Shown here: positions 42,873 to 51,557 of the stretch, in pieces
Layout: the number at the start of each line of letters is the position of its first letter
Numbering within the stretch: position 1 is the first letter of the stretch
Program-made: the position numbers and the translations under genes
DNA from: Phycisphaerales bacterium
Lineage (GTDB): Bacteria > Planctomycetota > Phycisphaerae > Phycisphaerales > SM1A02
Assembly: GCA_014238125.1 (NCBI GenBank)
Contig: JABABS010000037.1
Coordinates: 1 to 64,000, forward strand
DNA length: 64,000 bases
Direction of reading: 5' to 3'
The notes under the pieces: generated by a model
What the model saw: only the letters and a program-made list of their open reading frames with translations
What the model was told of the DNA's origin: nothing
Databases searched by the model: none

Positions 42873-43298
42873 ATGAAAAGCCTAATCCTCTCACCAAAAA
42901 CAAACCGCCGAAACGCATTTACGTTGATTGAAATTCTCATCGTTGTTGTAATTCTTGGCATTCTTGCAGCCGTTGTGGTTCCACAATTTACCAGTGCTGC
43001 TGATGATGCAAATGATGCAGCAGTTCGAAGTCAATTGCAGACGCTCCGTGGTCAAATTGAACTTTACCGTGCCCAACAGGGATCAGATCCAGATCTTCTA
43101 GGCACTGGCTGGACCGATCTCGTTGACGCAGATTACCTTATGGTTGAACCGAAAAATCCAATTGCACCTTCTGCAACTGCAGCATCGATATTAGGTGCTG
43201 AAGGCACTGCGGGTACTGGTTGGCTTTGGTTTCCCAAGGACAACGGCACGCTTGCGCTTTTCGCTTGTGATGTGGATGGGAATAAATTCGTGGAATAA
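42873..43298 (+). CDS. gspG: Type II secretion/type IV pilus major pseudopilin (GspG-like)
   Basis: A 141-residue prepilin: short basic leader, then NAFTLIEILIVVVILGILAAVVVPQF. Prepilin peptidase would cut before Phe of FTLIE, with Glu at mature position 5. The C-terminal part is a short GspG-like globular head. The ATG at 42873 is chosen for its Shine-Dalgarno and a normal-length leader peptide; upstream in-frame starts give an overlong one. It stands alone between a structured leader and a strong terminator, as expected for a highly expressed major pilin. Confidence 0.9.
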   Translation: MKSLILSPKTNRRNAFTLIEILIVVVILGILAAVVVPQFTSAADDANDAAVRSQLQTLRGQIELYRAQQGSDPDLLGTGWTDLVDADYLMVEPKNPIAPSATAASILGAEGTAGTGWLWFPKDNGTLALFACDVDGNKFVE

Positions 43299-43328
43299 AC
43301 GCTCCCTGCCACCTCGGGCAGATCTATG

Positions 43329-43367
43329 CAAGGCACACAATGGAGGTTGTGTGCCTTGTTTTTATTA
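43329..43367 (+). terminator. Strong terminator after the pseudopilin gene
   Basis: 12-bp perfect stem CAAGGCACACAA (43329-43340) / TTGTGTGCCTTG (43347-43358), loop TGGAGG, then TTTTTATT. Separates the major pilin from the rest of the locus. Confidence 0.9.
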
Positions 43368-43560
43368 ATGACCACAAGCTTGGTAGGCAGCTATACATCG
43401 TCATTTGTGTATGTTGTGAAATCCGAGACCAAAACGGCGTCAGGTCCGATAATCAAATTCGGGCGATTTTTGAGCATGTAAGTGGTTAGTTTGGCTTGTC
43501 TTGGCATCGGAATAGGCCGATGCAGCAGTGAGATAGATACCGCACATCGCGGAGTACAGC

Positions 43561-44154
43561 ATGAAGAAATACGAAATGAAACAACTGCAAAGGAATTCCA
43601 GATCAGGATGGTCACTTGCCGAGCTATTGACTGTCATAGTTGTACTTGGCGTTGCTGCCATGATCGTGATTCCTTTTGCAGCATCTGGTGCTTCGGCATC
43701 TGGTCAATCTGCAGCTCGATTACTTGTTACTGATATGCTCGCGGCGCAAATGGATGCAGTTGCAAGCCAAAATTTTCGCCGCGTCCACTTTTATAGCGAC
43801 GGTTCTGGTTGGTGCATCTTAGAGCTATATGCAGGGGAACTAGCCGATCCATTTGATCCAGAAACTGCAAAGTTCGCAGAAGATCGAATTGAATCTCAAG
43901 GCCAAGATCAACAATCGATTATCAATTTTGTGCAAGATACTCGATTCAGAGATATCAAAATCGATAACGTTAATTTTGGCAATGGTATTGAAGAAATTAT
44001 TTTTGACCCAACAGGCGGGATAATCACAAACAACGGTTCTCCAAGCCTTGGCGGAAGTGTAGATATTACGAGTGGTGAATTCACTTGGACAGTTACACTT
44101 GCTCCACTTACGGGAAAAGTTTCCGTCAGCGAAACAACCGGAGGCGTTCCGTAA
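43561..44154 (+). CDS. GspH-like minor pseudopilin
   Basis: A 197-residue prepilin with leader ending RSGWSLAELLTVIVVLGVAAMIVIPFAAS. The processing site has Trp instead of Phe after Gly, with Glu at mature position 5 retained. The rest is a beta-rich head ending TGKVSVSETTGGVP. A GGAG site lies 7 nt before the ATG; a second Met at codon 6 is a possible start. It is directly followed by pilM (0-nt gap). Confidence 0.8.
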   Translation: MKKYEMKQLQRNSRSGWSLAELLTVIVVLGVAAMIVIPFAASGASASGQSAARLLVTDMLAAQMDAVASQNFRRVHFYSDGSGWCILELYAGELADPFDPETAKFAEDRIESQGQDQQSIINFVQDTRFRDIKIDNVNFGNGIEEIIFDPTGGIITNNGSPSLGGSVDITSGEFTWTVTLAPLTGKVSVSETTGGVP

Positions 44155-45207
44155 ATGTTTGGTTTTTCACAGACAATGAAAGGGTGCATTGGAATCGCAA
44201 TGCACGCAACGTATGCTACCATTGGGCAATGCGGTTGGAAAAAAGGCGAGTTGCTAAACCCTCGTGTTTTTTGTATTAACAATAATCCTCGCAATATCAC
44301 ATCCCAAGATTGGTGTACTGCAATCAACAATGTTGGACTAACTGGTTCTACTTGTTCAGTTGCACTGCCGCCATCGATATTAAAGCATCACGTTTTACAA
44401 TTGCCAGATATGGAAAATACAGAACTTACAGAAGCGGTGGGCTGGGAACTTGCTGATCGAATCGGTTGTGACAGAGAACTCATCCAAATTGATGCCAAAC
44501 GACTTGGAAGTAGTGGCGACGTATTGGGTGTATCAATTGATCAATCAACTCTCGCAAGTATTCTTGATCCTCTATATACAGCGGGTTTACGTCCAACAAA
44601 GATCGAGCCATCTTGTTATGCACTAGGAAGAGTGTTGAGTATGAGACACCGGCGCACAGCTGATCGATCATCAGTACGTGCTGTATTGGATTTTTCAAAA
44701 GATGATTCTGCAATGTTGGTTCTTGCTGGTGATGAGACTGTTTTTTACAAACGGCTTGGGTACTCCGGCGACGCACTAATTGACGCTGTGTCTCTACACG
44801 TCGGGGTAACAGCAGATCAAGCAACTTTAATGCTTGCTGCATCAGATCAAGAATCCGATGAAGCGATGAGTAGAGCAGTTCGTGACGCAACCCGCTCACT
44901 TCATGAACAAATTGCAAGAGATGCAATGAAATGCTTACGACATTACGGCGTAACTAGCAGAGGCCCAATTCCTTCGGAGTTGATTGTGACTGGAAGTGCG
45001 GGATGGAATAGAAATTTATCGCAAATACTAGAAACAGCGTGTAATATGAAAGTGTTTCCTGATTGGGATGTTGAGTATTTCAAAGACATTTCTAAAAATC
45101 AGTCACGGTGTTACGGTTGGCAAACCGCACTTGGTACGAGCCTAAGTTTTTGTGATGGAAAAGATCGAAGGCAGCAATTGAAAACAACAAATGGAGTTGC
45201 GGCATGA
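44155..45207 (+). CDS. pilM: PilM-like actin-fold pilus assembly protein
   Basis: A 350-residue cytoplasmic protein with PilM/GspL-type actin fold: LPPSILKHHVLQLPDMENTELTEAVGWELADRI (about 62-94) is the most typical segment; the AVLDFSKDDSAMLVLAGDE and LIVTGSAGWNRNLSQILE strands follow. It should bind the N-terminus of PilN. First of a tightly overlapping PilM-N-O-P-secretin string. Confidence 0.82.
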   Translation: MFGFSQTMKGCIGIAMHATYATIGQCGWKKGELLNPRVFCINNNPRNITSQDWCTAINNVGLTGSTCSVALPPSILKHHVLQLPDMENTELTEAVGWELADRIGCDRELIQIDAKRLGSSGDVLGVSIDQSTLASILDPLYTAGLRPTKIEPSCYALGRVLSMRHRRTADRSSVRAVLDFSKDDSAMLVLAGDETVFYKRLGYSGDALIDAVSLHVGVTADQATLMLAASDQESDEAMSRAVRDATRSLHEQIARDAMKCLRHYGVTSRGPIPSELIVTGSAGWNRNLSQILETACNMKVFPDWDVEYFKDISKNQSRCYGWQTALGTSLSFCDGKDRRQQLKTTNGVAA

Positions 45208-45803
45208 ATTTACTCCCAGAACATTACATTGAGCGAAGTAAAAATCGAGTTCGATCGAGCAGAGTTGCAATTATGATCATTGTTACATTGGCCTCGGTTG
45301 TTGCAGTTGCAACGCACTCGCGAATTTCAGTGAATAGCGCAACAGAAAAACTAATCGTCGCACAAGCAAGAGCAAACGGTGCTATTGAAATAGAAGTTGA
45401 TGCAACAACACTGGAATTGAAGAAAGAAAAACTCAAAACGTTTGTTGATAAGTATCAGGAAATACAGTTACCTTTCGCTGTTGGCGACATTATTGCAACA
45501 ATTACAAACGCATTACCAGAAAACATTACAGTTGAAGAACTTTCGTTTGATGTTCTTGAATCAGATGGTAAGAGGATGATCACTGGACACATTGCGGGCT
45601 TTGGGTCAAGTGATGAATCAATTGCATCGGTTGTTTCAGAATTTCAGACAAAAGCACCATTTGAAAATGTCTCGATGGATTTCAGCCGTTCTAGAACAAT
45701 ACGTGGTGTTCGAGCTCGTGGCTTTCGCATGAGTTTTTCAATTGATTTGTTAAATAATTGGGTAGTTCGAACGGCTATCGCTGACGTAGGAGAACAACAA
45801 TGA
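45204..45803 (+). CDS. pilN: PilN-like inner-membrane protein
   Basis: A 199-residue bitopic protein: cytoplasmic MNLLPEHYIERSK (the PilM-binding INLLP-type motif), one helix (about 22-40), coiled coil (about 45-80) and a ferredoxin-like periplasmic domain. It starts inside an ATGA overlap with pilM. Confidence 0.8.
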   Translation: MNLLPEHYIERSKNRVRSSRVAIMIIVTLASVVAVATHSRISVNSATEKLIVAQARANGAIEIEVDATTLELKKEKLKTFVDKYQEIQLPFAVGDIIATITNALPENITVEELSFDVLESDGKRMITGHIAGFGSSDESIASVVSEFQTKAPFENVSMDFSRSRTIRGVRARGFRMSFSIDLLNNWVVRTAIADVGEQQ

Positions 45804-46360
45804 CTGCAACAAGAGAACGATGGATGTTAATAGGCACACTTGTACTCGCTGTACTTGTAGTATTTTGTTTTGCTGTGCCAAATTATAAAACTGCTTCTGT
45901 AAATATCGATGAAGCGAAGCGTTTAGAAGATAGAATTAATAAACTCGAGCGCAGACAAGTTGAAGTCCAAAATTTGCGTGATGAATACGATTCATTAGTA
46001 TTTCAAATAGAAAACGAATACAAAAAAGTTCCTTCATCACCAGATACGGCACAAATCGTACAAGCACTTTCGCTTGAAGTTGACGGCGTGCATGTTCTTG
46101 ATCAAAATTTTGTTGCTGGTTCTACAAACAACCGAACAACAAGTGAGAGTTCATTTTCTGTTCAGCCCCTGGCAATCACAATGGAAGCAGATTTTGATTC
46201 AATATTCTCAGTCATTCAACAAGCAGAATCAATGGGTAGATTGGTTCGCGTAAGTTCTGTACGAATCAGCAGATCTGAGCGAAAAGCTGATTCCGCATCT
46301 GCAACTTTAGAAGCAGCGGTGGGATTACACGCGCCATTTGATCCTATGGAAGGACATTGA
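45800..46360 (+). CDS. pilO: PilO/GspM-like inner-membrane protein
   Basis: A 186-residue bitopic protein: one helix (about 10-30), coiled coil EAKRLEDRINKLERRQVEV (about 39-57) and a periplasmic domain (about 85-186). It pairs with PilN in the alignment subcomplex. ATGA overlap with pilN. Confidence 0.75.
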   Translation: MTATRERWMLIGTLVLAVLVVFCFAVPNYKTASVNIDEAKRLEDRINKLERRQVEVQNLRDEYDSLVFQIENEYKKVPSSPDTAQIVQALSLEVDGVHVLDQNFVAGSTNNRTTSESSFSVQPLAITMEADFDSIFSVIQQAESMGRLVRVSSVRISRSERKADSASATLEAAVGLHAPFDPMEGH

Positions 46361-46361
46361 A

Positions 46362-46904
46362 ATGAAATTCAAACGACGAATAAAGCGTGCATGGTTACAA
46401 ATGACAAACGACCGGAAACAGTTCGGTGTGTTTTGTGGTTTACTCCTAGTTGGGCTACTGCTTTGGGCCCGCATTATTGTTATTGCAAGACCACCTCGTA
46501 CAGCGATTGCTGATGAAACTACTCCAGCGGCAATTGCGTCTAATATTGCTTCCGATAACCATAAAGCTGTGTTTCCAATTTGGCTCGATCATGAACCAAA
46601 GAAAAACCCGTTTCATGTTAGTAACGTTGCTTTCCCAGTCGTGGCACCAGCGACCGATAATGTAAACGTTCAAGCAGTCAATAATGGCAACAACGCAGAA
46701 CAACAAGCGATTTCAGCGTTGCAACTTGAAGCAGTTATGGGCGAATTGGCAATGATTGATGGGCAAGTTTTTCGCGTAGGTGATGTTGTGTCTACGACGA
46801 CTATGAGGGATGCTCTGAGACTCGACAAAGTTAAGCGTCGTTCTGTCATCATTTCGGCTGGAGACCGCCGATATGAACTGACGATCGCGTCTCCTCGTCG
46901 ATAG
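46362..46904 (+). CDS. PilP-like protein linking platform to secretin
   Basis: A 180-residue protein with a basic N-terminus, one helix (about 24-42) and a beta-rich C-terminus (about 115-180) with LEAVMGELAMIDGQVFRVGDVVSTTTMRDALRLDKV, similar in shape to PilP/GspC homology-region domains that bind the secretin. Function is inferred from shape and position. The ATG at 46362 lies 1 nt after the pilO stop. Confidence 0.6.
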   Translation: MKFKRRIKRAWLQMTNDRKQFGVFCGLLLVGLLLWARIIVIARPPRTAIADETTPAAIASNIASDNHKAVFPIWLDHEPKKNPFHVSNVAFPVVAPATDNVNVQAVNNGNNAEQQAISALQLEAVMGELAMIDGQVFRVGDVVSTTTMRDALRLDKVKRRSVIISAGDRRYELTIASPRR

Positions 46905-46936
46905 GGTGATGGTTGCGCGAATGGAGACGCGCAGAC

Positions 46937-48631
46937 ATGAAGTACACTACACTTTTATCCAGCTTATTACTCACATCGATGACTGCCATTGGGCAGGAAT
47001 CGATTGAAACCGACCAAGAATCAGATAGTACAACAGTTGCTGTTGACGAGTTCGGCACTGTCGATCTTGTTGTCAACGAAACAGAAGTAACGCAAGTGCT
47101 TGAAATGCTTGCGATTCAAAGTCGCCGAAATATCATCGCTTCAAACAGTGTTTCTGGAGTAGTTTCTGCAAACCTTTACGACATTACGTTCAATGAAGCG
47201 TTGGATGCAATTCTTAGAGTGAACGGATTTGGGTACGTCGAAGAGGGCAATTTTGTTTACGTGTATACAGTGGATGAACTTGAAACAATAGAGAAAGCAA
47301 GGCGTAATACAGAGAGTCGAATTTACGAATTGCAATATTTATCTGCAGCCGATGCAGATGAGTTTGTAAAACCACTTTTAAGTGACGAGGGTGAAGCAGC
47401 ATTTCGCGGCACAGTTGAAGCGGGCTATCAGCCTACGATGGAAGACGGGGGTGCTGATAGTTATGCTTGGTCAAGTAAGTTGGTTATTAACGACTATCTT
47501 GAAAATTTAGACGCGATTGCCGTGTTGTTGTCTGAACTCGACACCGCCCCGATGCAAGTTGTCGTTGAAGCAACAGTTGTACAGACTAAGGTAAACGAAG
47601 ACAATGAGTTTGGCGTCGATTTTACTGCACTATCGAACATCAACATTGGAAGTATTGCAGGTGGACCATTATCTGCTGCAACCGATTTGATTTCAGGAAC
47701 ATTTGGAGCAACAAATGCAAGCGCGATTAGCTCAGGAGTTGGACAAACTGATACCACACTCAATGGGGGTCTCAAAGTGGGTGTTATTAAAGATCACGTT
47801 GGGGCTTTTCTAAGAGTACTTGACCAAGTCGTTGACACAACAGTCCTTGCTCGACCCCGTGTAACTTGTCTCAACAGACAAAAAGCCGAAGTACTTATTG
47901 GAACTAGATTCGGTTATCTCTCTTCGACACAAACACAAACAAGTACTACCCAAACGGTCGAGTTTCTTGACACAGGTATTCAACTTGTATTTAGACCATT
48001 TATTTCACCTGATGGGATGATTCGATTGGAGTTGCGACCAAGCGTTTCTTCGGCAACTCTTCGGGTTGACGGTGGGCAAACTATCCCAGATGAAATTACT
48101 CAACAACTCATGACCAACGTGAGGTGTCGTGATGGGGAAACAATTATTCTCGGTGGTTTATTTAGAGAGAGTACGGTTGTAACTCGTAATCAAGTACCAA
48201 TACTTGGCGACATTCCGCTTATTGGTACAGCGTTTCGTGGACAAGATGATCAAGTAGACAAGGAAGAAATTATCTTTTTGCTAACACCTACCATTATTCC
48301 AGATGAACGATTGTGGGAATCAGGAAAAGACTCTCTTGCAATTGTCGAAGCGGTTCGAATTGGCGCGAGATCTGGCTTGCTCCCATTTAGTCGTGATCAA
48401 ATTACTGCGAATTACAATCGTGATGCACTTAATGCATACCGTAGAGGTGATTTAGACCGTGCACTGTATTGGACAAATCTTTCATTAAGAACATCAAAGG
48501 TGCAACCTGAAATTTTGCGACTTCGTGAAACTATTTCTGATGAATCAGAATCAATTTGGGAAAGAGATTTGCTTCGAGAATTATTAGCAGAGTCAAACAC
48601 AACGGTGAGTTCTGTGGAGGTTACGCAGTAA
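46937..48631 (+). CDS. pilQ: Secretin (PilQ/GspD family)
   Basis: A 564-residue outer-membrane channel protein with signal peptide (to about 19, SMTAIGQ). Periplasmic N domain (VDLVVNETEVTQVLEMLAIQSRRN, about 43), N1-like domains, and the secretin core (about 210-460): VLARPRVTCLNRQKAEVLIG, GMIRLELRPSVSS and VRCRDGETIILGGLFRE, then VPILGDIPLIGTAFRG. A C-terminal TPR-like tail (RGDLDRALYWTNLSLRTSK) is unusual. A TTG upstream is possible; the ATG at 46937 gives the cleaner signal peptide. Its stop overlaps the next start (TAATG). Confidence 0.92.
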   Translation: MKYTTLLSSLLLTSMTAIGQESIETDQESDSTTVAVDEFGTVDLVVNETEVTQVLEMLAIQSRRNIIASNSVSGVVSANLYDITFNEALDAILRVNGFGYVEEGNFVYVYTVDELETIEKARRNTESRIYELQYLSAADADEFVKPLLSDEGEAAFRGTVEAGYQPTMEDGGADSYAWSSKLVINDYLENLDAIAVLLSELDTAPMQVVVEATVVQTKVNEDNEFGVDFTALSNINIGSIAGGPLSAATDLISGTFGATNASAISSGVGQTDTTLNGGLKVGVIKDHVGAFLRVLDQVVDTTVLARPRVTCLNRQKAEVLIGTRFGYLSSTQTQTSTTQTVEFLDTGIQLVFRPFISPDGMIRLELRPSVSSATLRVDGGQTIPDEITQQLMTNVRCRDGETIILGGLFRESTVVTRNQVPILGDIPLIGTAFRGQDDQVDKEEIIFLLTPTIIPDERLWESGKDSLAIVEAVRIGARSGLLPFSRDQITANYNRDALNAYRRGDLDRALYWTNLSLRTSKVQPEILRLRETISDESESIWERDLLRELLAESNTTVSSVEVTQ

Positions 48632-49833
48632 TGAAATACATTCTTATTTTTGTTTTACTTTGTTTAGTCAGTTGCGGTGGACCTTCTAAAACAGGAAAAA
48701 TGGCACGGCAAAAAGCACATGCACGCATGGATCTTGTGAATGCCGATCTTGCATCACAACAAGCGCGACAACAGTTTGAAGTTGGTCAACTTGACGCAGC
48801 AATAGCTACGATTGACGTTGCAATTCAACGTTTTTCAAAAAAAGCAGAGTATCACCAGCTCCGAGGTCGGATATTACTTGAGCAACACAAACTTGATGAT
48901 GCCCTTCGAGCATTTGAAACCGCATCGACATTAGATCCCGAGAGTGCAGAGCCGCACTATTTACTAGGTGTTTTACATCAGCGGTGGGGGGATGATCACA
49001 CAGCGTTGCAATCCTACACTTCTGCATCCCAAAACGATCCATCGCATGCTCAATTTTTTATTGCAAGGGCAGAAACACTTACTGCTTTAAATCGTGATGT
49101 AGAAGCAATCGAATTGCTTTTGAGCAATCACCAATTTCAACATCAAGCATCTATTCCAGCTTTGCTTGGACAAATATATTTAAGAACGGGAAAACCAACG
49201 TTAGCAGTGCAATACTTTGCAGATTCAAGATCACTTGGAAATGATGATCCAATTCTCTTTGCAGATCTTGCAATGGCAGAATTTCGAGCAGGTTTATACG
49301 CCGAATGTCTGATGACTCTCCGCGAGTTGACAATTGCAACACCAAATGGACTCACCACATTGCAACAGAGAGTTCGTGGTAAATGTCTAGCAGCAACTGG
49401 CCAGTTGATACAAGGCCGCGACATTTGTTTGTCTGTCACGAGAGATACCCCCCAAGATGCAGATGCGTGGGTTGACCTTGGATTCATTTCGTGGAAAATG
49501 GGTGATTATCGGCGGTTAAGCATATGCGGTAACGAAATTTCAAAACTTGCTCCAGCGGCAGTTGAAGGCCCACTCTTCATCGGAAAAGCGGCACAGCAGG
49601 CTGGAAATAACGTTTTAGCGGCAAATAGCCTTGCACAGGCAGCATCACTTTCCAAAAATAAAGAGCTAACGGGCTGGATTGTTACTAGTGCAATGCAAAC
49701 AAATGGGAAAAGTGCACCAGTTCTCCAAGAAGCACCAAATATGCAAGCAAAAACCGCCGAGAAGGTAATTGTGGAACCGATCCTTGGACTCGTTGAGGGA
49801 AGCGAGCCCTTGGTGACTGTTCCCCAAAACTAG
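48631..49833 (+). CDS. TPR lipoprotein (pilotin-like role possible)
   Basis: A 400-residue exported lipoprotein (MKYILIFVLLCLVSCGG, lipobox Cys 15) with a TPR array from about 40: FEVGQLDAAIATIDVAIQRF, YHQLRGRILLEQHKLDDALRAF, PHYLLGVLHQRWGDDHTALQSY. Placed after the secretin with a 1-nt overlap, it could act like PilF/Tgl pilotins that place the secretin in the outer membrane; those are shorter. The tail (about 370-400) is low complexity. Confidence 0.78.
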   Translation: MKYILIFVLLCLVSCGGPSKTGKMARQKAHARMDLVNADLASQQARQQFEVGQLDAAIATIDVAIQRFSKKAEYHQLRGRILLEQHKLDDALRAFETASTLDPESAEPHYLLGVLHQRWGDDHTALQSYTSASQNDPSHAQFFIARAETLTALNRDVEAIELLLSNHQFQHQASIPALLGQIYLRTGKPTLAVQYFADSRSLGNDDPILFADLAMAEFRAGLYAECLMTLRELTIATPNGLTTLQQRVRGKCLAATGQLIQGRDICLSVTRDTPQDADAWVDLGFISWKMGDYRRLSICGNEISKLAPAAVEGPLFIGKAAQQAGNNVLAANSLAQAASLSKNKELTGWIVTSAMQTNGKSAPVLQEAPNMQAKTAEKVIVEPILGLVEGSEPLVTVPQN

Positions 49834-49890
49834 CCTCAGCAACCCTAAGAACGTGCGAATTCTTGGGCCAAGAGGTCTGAGATTCTCGCC

Positions 49891-51153
49891 GTGACCACTT
49901 CATTTATTTACATCTTGATTACCGCCTTAGCAACCATTAGTGCAGTTGCATCTATTGCAACTGCTCGGTATTGGTTTATGCAATTGAAATTTGCGAGGGC
50001 TGAAATGGGAAAATCAAACCACGATGTTGTCACTGCACGAAAAGAAAGTGAAACGGCTCGAATCCACGGGTGTATCGATCGAACGCGACGCCGTCAAGCC
50101 GAAGCGGTTTTTGATGTATTACGTGATGCAGTAATCGTTGTTGATGCACACGGAGAAATTTTACATGCCAATGCAGCAGCTAGCGGTCTTCTTAGTGTTT
50201 CGCCAGAAGAAGCTGCTGGTAAGTTGATGAGTGACATTGTCAATGATCACCAACTTGCATCAACAATTTCCGCTGCTCGAAATGGCTTGCCATCTGAAGG
50301 TCGGCTTTGTGAACAAGAGTTGTCATACAACGGCCAAGATGTTTCGTATGAAGTACATCTCCAATCTGTTGGTGGACAAGAAGAACCAATGCACGCAGTG
50401 GTTACTGTTCTTCGTGATCTTTCCAGAGAACGAGAAGTAGCACGTTTAAAAAGCGACTTTGTTTCAAAAGCAAGCCATGAACTTCGTACTCCCCTTTCCT
50501 CAATTTCTGCGTACATCGAGATGCTTGTTGACGGAGATGCTTCAGACGAAGATGCACGTCAAGAGTTTTACAGTGTTATCTCAACGGAAACAGATCGATT
50601 GCGTCGCCTTATTGATAACTTGCTTAACATTAGTCGCATCGAAGCTGGCTTAATGCACATTGATCGAGAGCAAGTCAATGTTGGCGAACTTGTTGAACGT
50701 GCTGTAAAGTCAATGACGCACCAGGCAAAGGAAAAAGAACAAGAAGTTCATACGCAACTTGCAAAAGTAGATTTAAGGGTTACGGGTGACAGCGATATGT
50801 TGTATCAAGTCATCGTGAATCTTCTATCGAATGCAATAAAATATACACCTCAGGGCGGTCGTATTACTGTTGTAGCTGATACTGATCATCTCACAAGAAG
50901 TTTGCACCTCTCAGTTGCAGATACTGGTCTTGGCATTGGACCAGATGAAACAGACAAAGTTTTTGACAAGTTTTATAGAGTAGAAAATTACCGCCGAATT
51001 GCAAACGGCACTGGGCTTGGGTTAAATCTCTGCCGTCACATTGTAGAAACACTTCATAACGGACAAATTGGCTTAGACTCAACTCTGGGAATGGGATCAC
51101 GTTTTTGGTTCACAATTCCAGTGGTTGACCGATCAGGAAAGGCAGCAGCGTAA
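49891..51153 (+). CDS. PAS-containing sensor histidine kinase
   Basis: A 420-residue membrane kinase: one N-terminal helix (about 5-28), coiled coil, PAS domain (about 75-185, RDAVIVVDAHGEILHANAAASGLL), HisKA with KASHELRTPLSS (His196) and HATPase with NLLSNAIKYTP (N box, about 310), DTGLGIG (G1) and GTGLGLNLCRHIV (G2). It resembles PhoR-type kinases. GTG start, no strong ribosome site seen. It overlaps the response regulator gene by 1 nt and opens a signalling cassette inside the pilus locus. Confidence 0.92.
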   Translation: MTTSFIYILITALATISAVASIATARYWFMQLKFARAEMGKSNHDVVTARKESETARIHGCIDRTRRRQAEAVFDVLRDAVIVVDAHGEILHANAAASGLLSVSPEEAAGKLMSDIVNDHQLASTISAARNGLPSEGRLCEQELSYNGQDVSYEVHLQSVGGQEEPMHAVVTVLRDLSREREVARLKSDFVSKASHELRTPLSSISAYIEMLVDGDASDEDARQEFYSVISTETDRLRRLIDNLLNISRIEAGLMHIDREQVNVGELVERAVKSMTHQAKEKEQEVHTQLAKVDLRVTGDSDMLYQVIVNLLSNAIKYTPQGGRITVVADTDHLTRSLHLSVADTGLGIGPDETDKVFDKFYRVENYRRIANGTGLGLNLCRHIVETLHNGQIGLDSTLGMGSRFWFTIPVVDRSGKAAA

Positions 51154-51557
51154 TGTCGCATCGAATCCTCGTCGTAGATGACGAAAATCACATTTTACAG
51201 GTGCTTTCACTTAAACTTAGAAACAGTGGTTTTGATGTTTCAACAGCAGTTGACGGCGAAGATGCATTGCGTCAAGCAATTGAAAATCCCCCTGATCTCG
51301 TGATCACCGATATTCAAATGCCATACATGAACGGCATTGAATTGTGCAATGCACTTCTCGAGAACAAAACAACTAGCCGCATTCCAGTTGTAGTCATCAC
51401 GGCACGTGGACATACGCTTGCAGTGAGTGATACGGATATCGCAAATGTTCGTGAAGTGATTAGTAAACCTTTTAGTCCACGTGGTGTTGCCGAATTAGCA
51501 ACTTCAATACTTGCAAATGTTCCTACGCAAACCTCAGAAAGATCGGAGGCAGCGTGA
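51153..51557 (+). CDS. Single-domain response regulator
   Basis: A 134-residue CheY-like receiver: acidic pocket VVDDENH (about 6-12), phospho-acceptor Asp53 in VITDIQMPYMNG, Thr in VVITARGH (about 84) and Lys in VISKPFSPRG (about 107). It has no output domain, so it should act by protein contact, perhaps on the HD-GYP protein whose gene overlaps it by 4 bp. Confidence 0.92.
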   Translation: MSHRILVVDDENHILQVLSLKLRNSGFDVSTAVDGEDALRQAIENPPDLVITDIQMPYMNGIELCNALLENKTTSRIPVVVITARGHTLAVSDTDIANVREVISKPFSPRGVAELATSILANVPTQTSERSEAA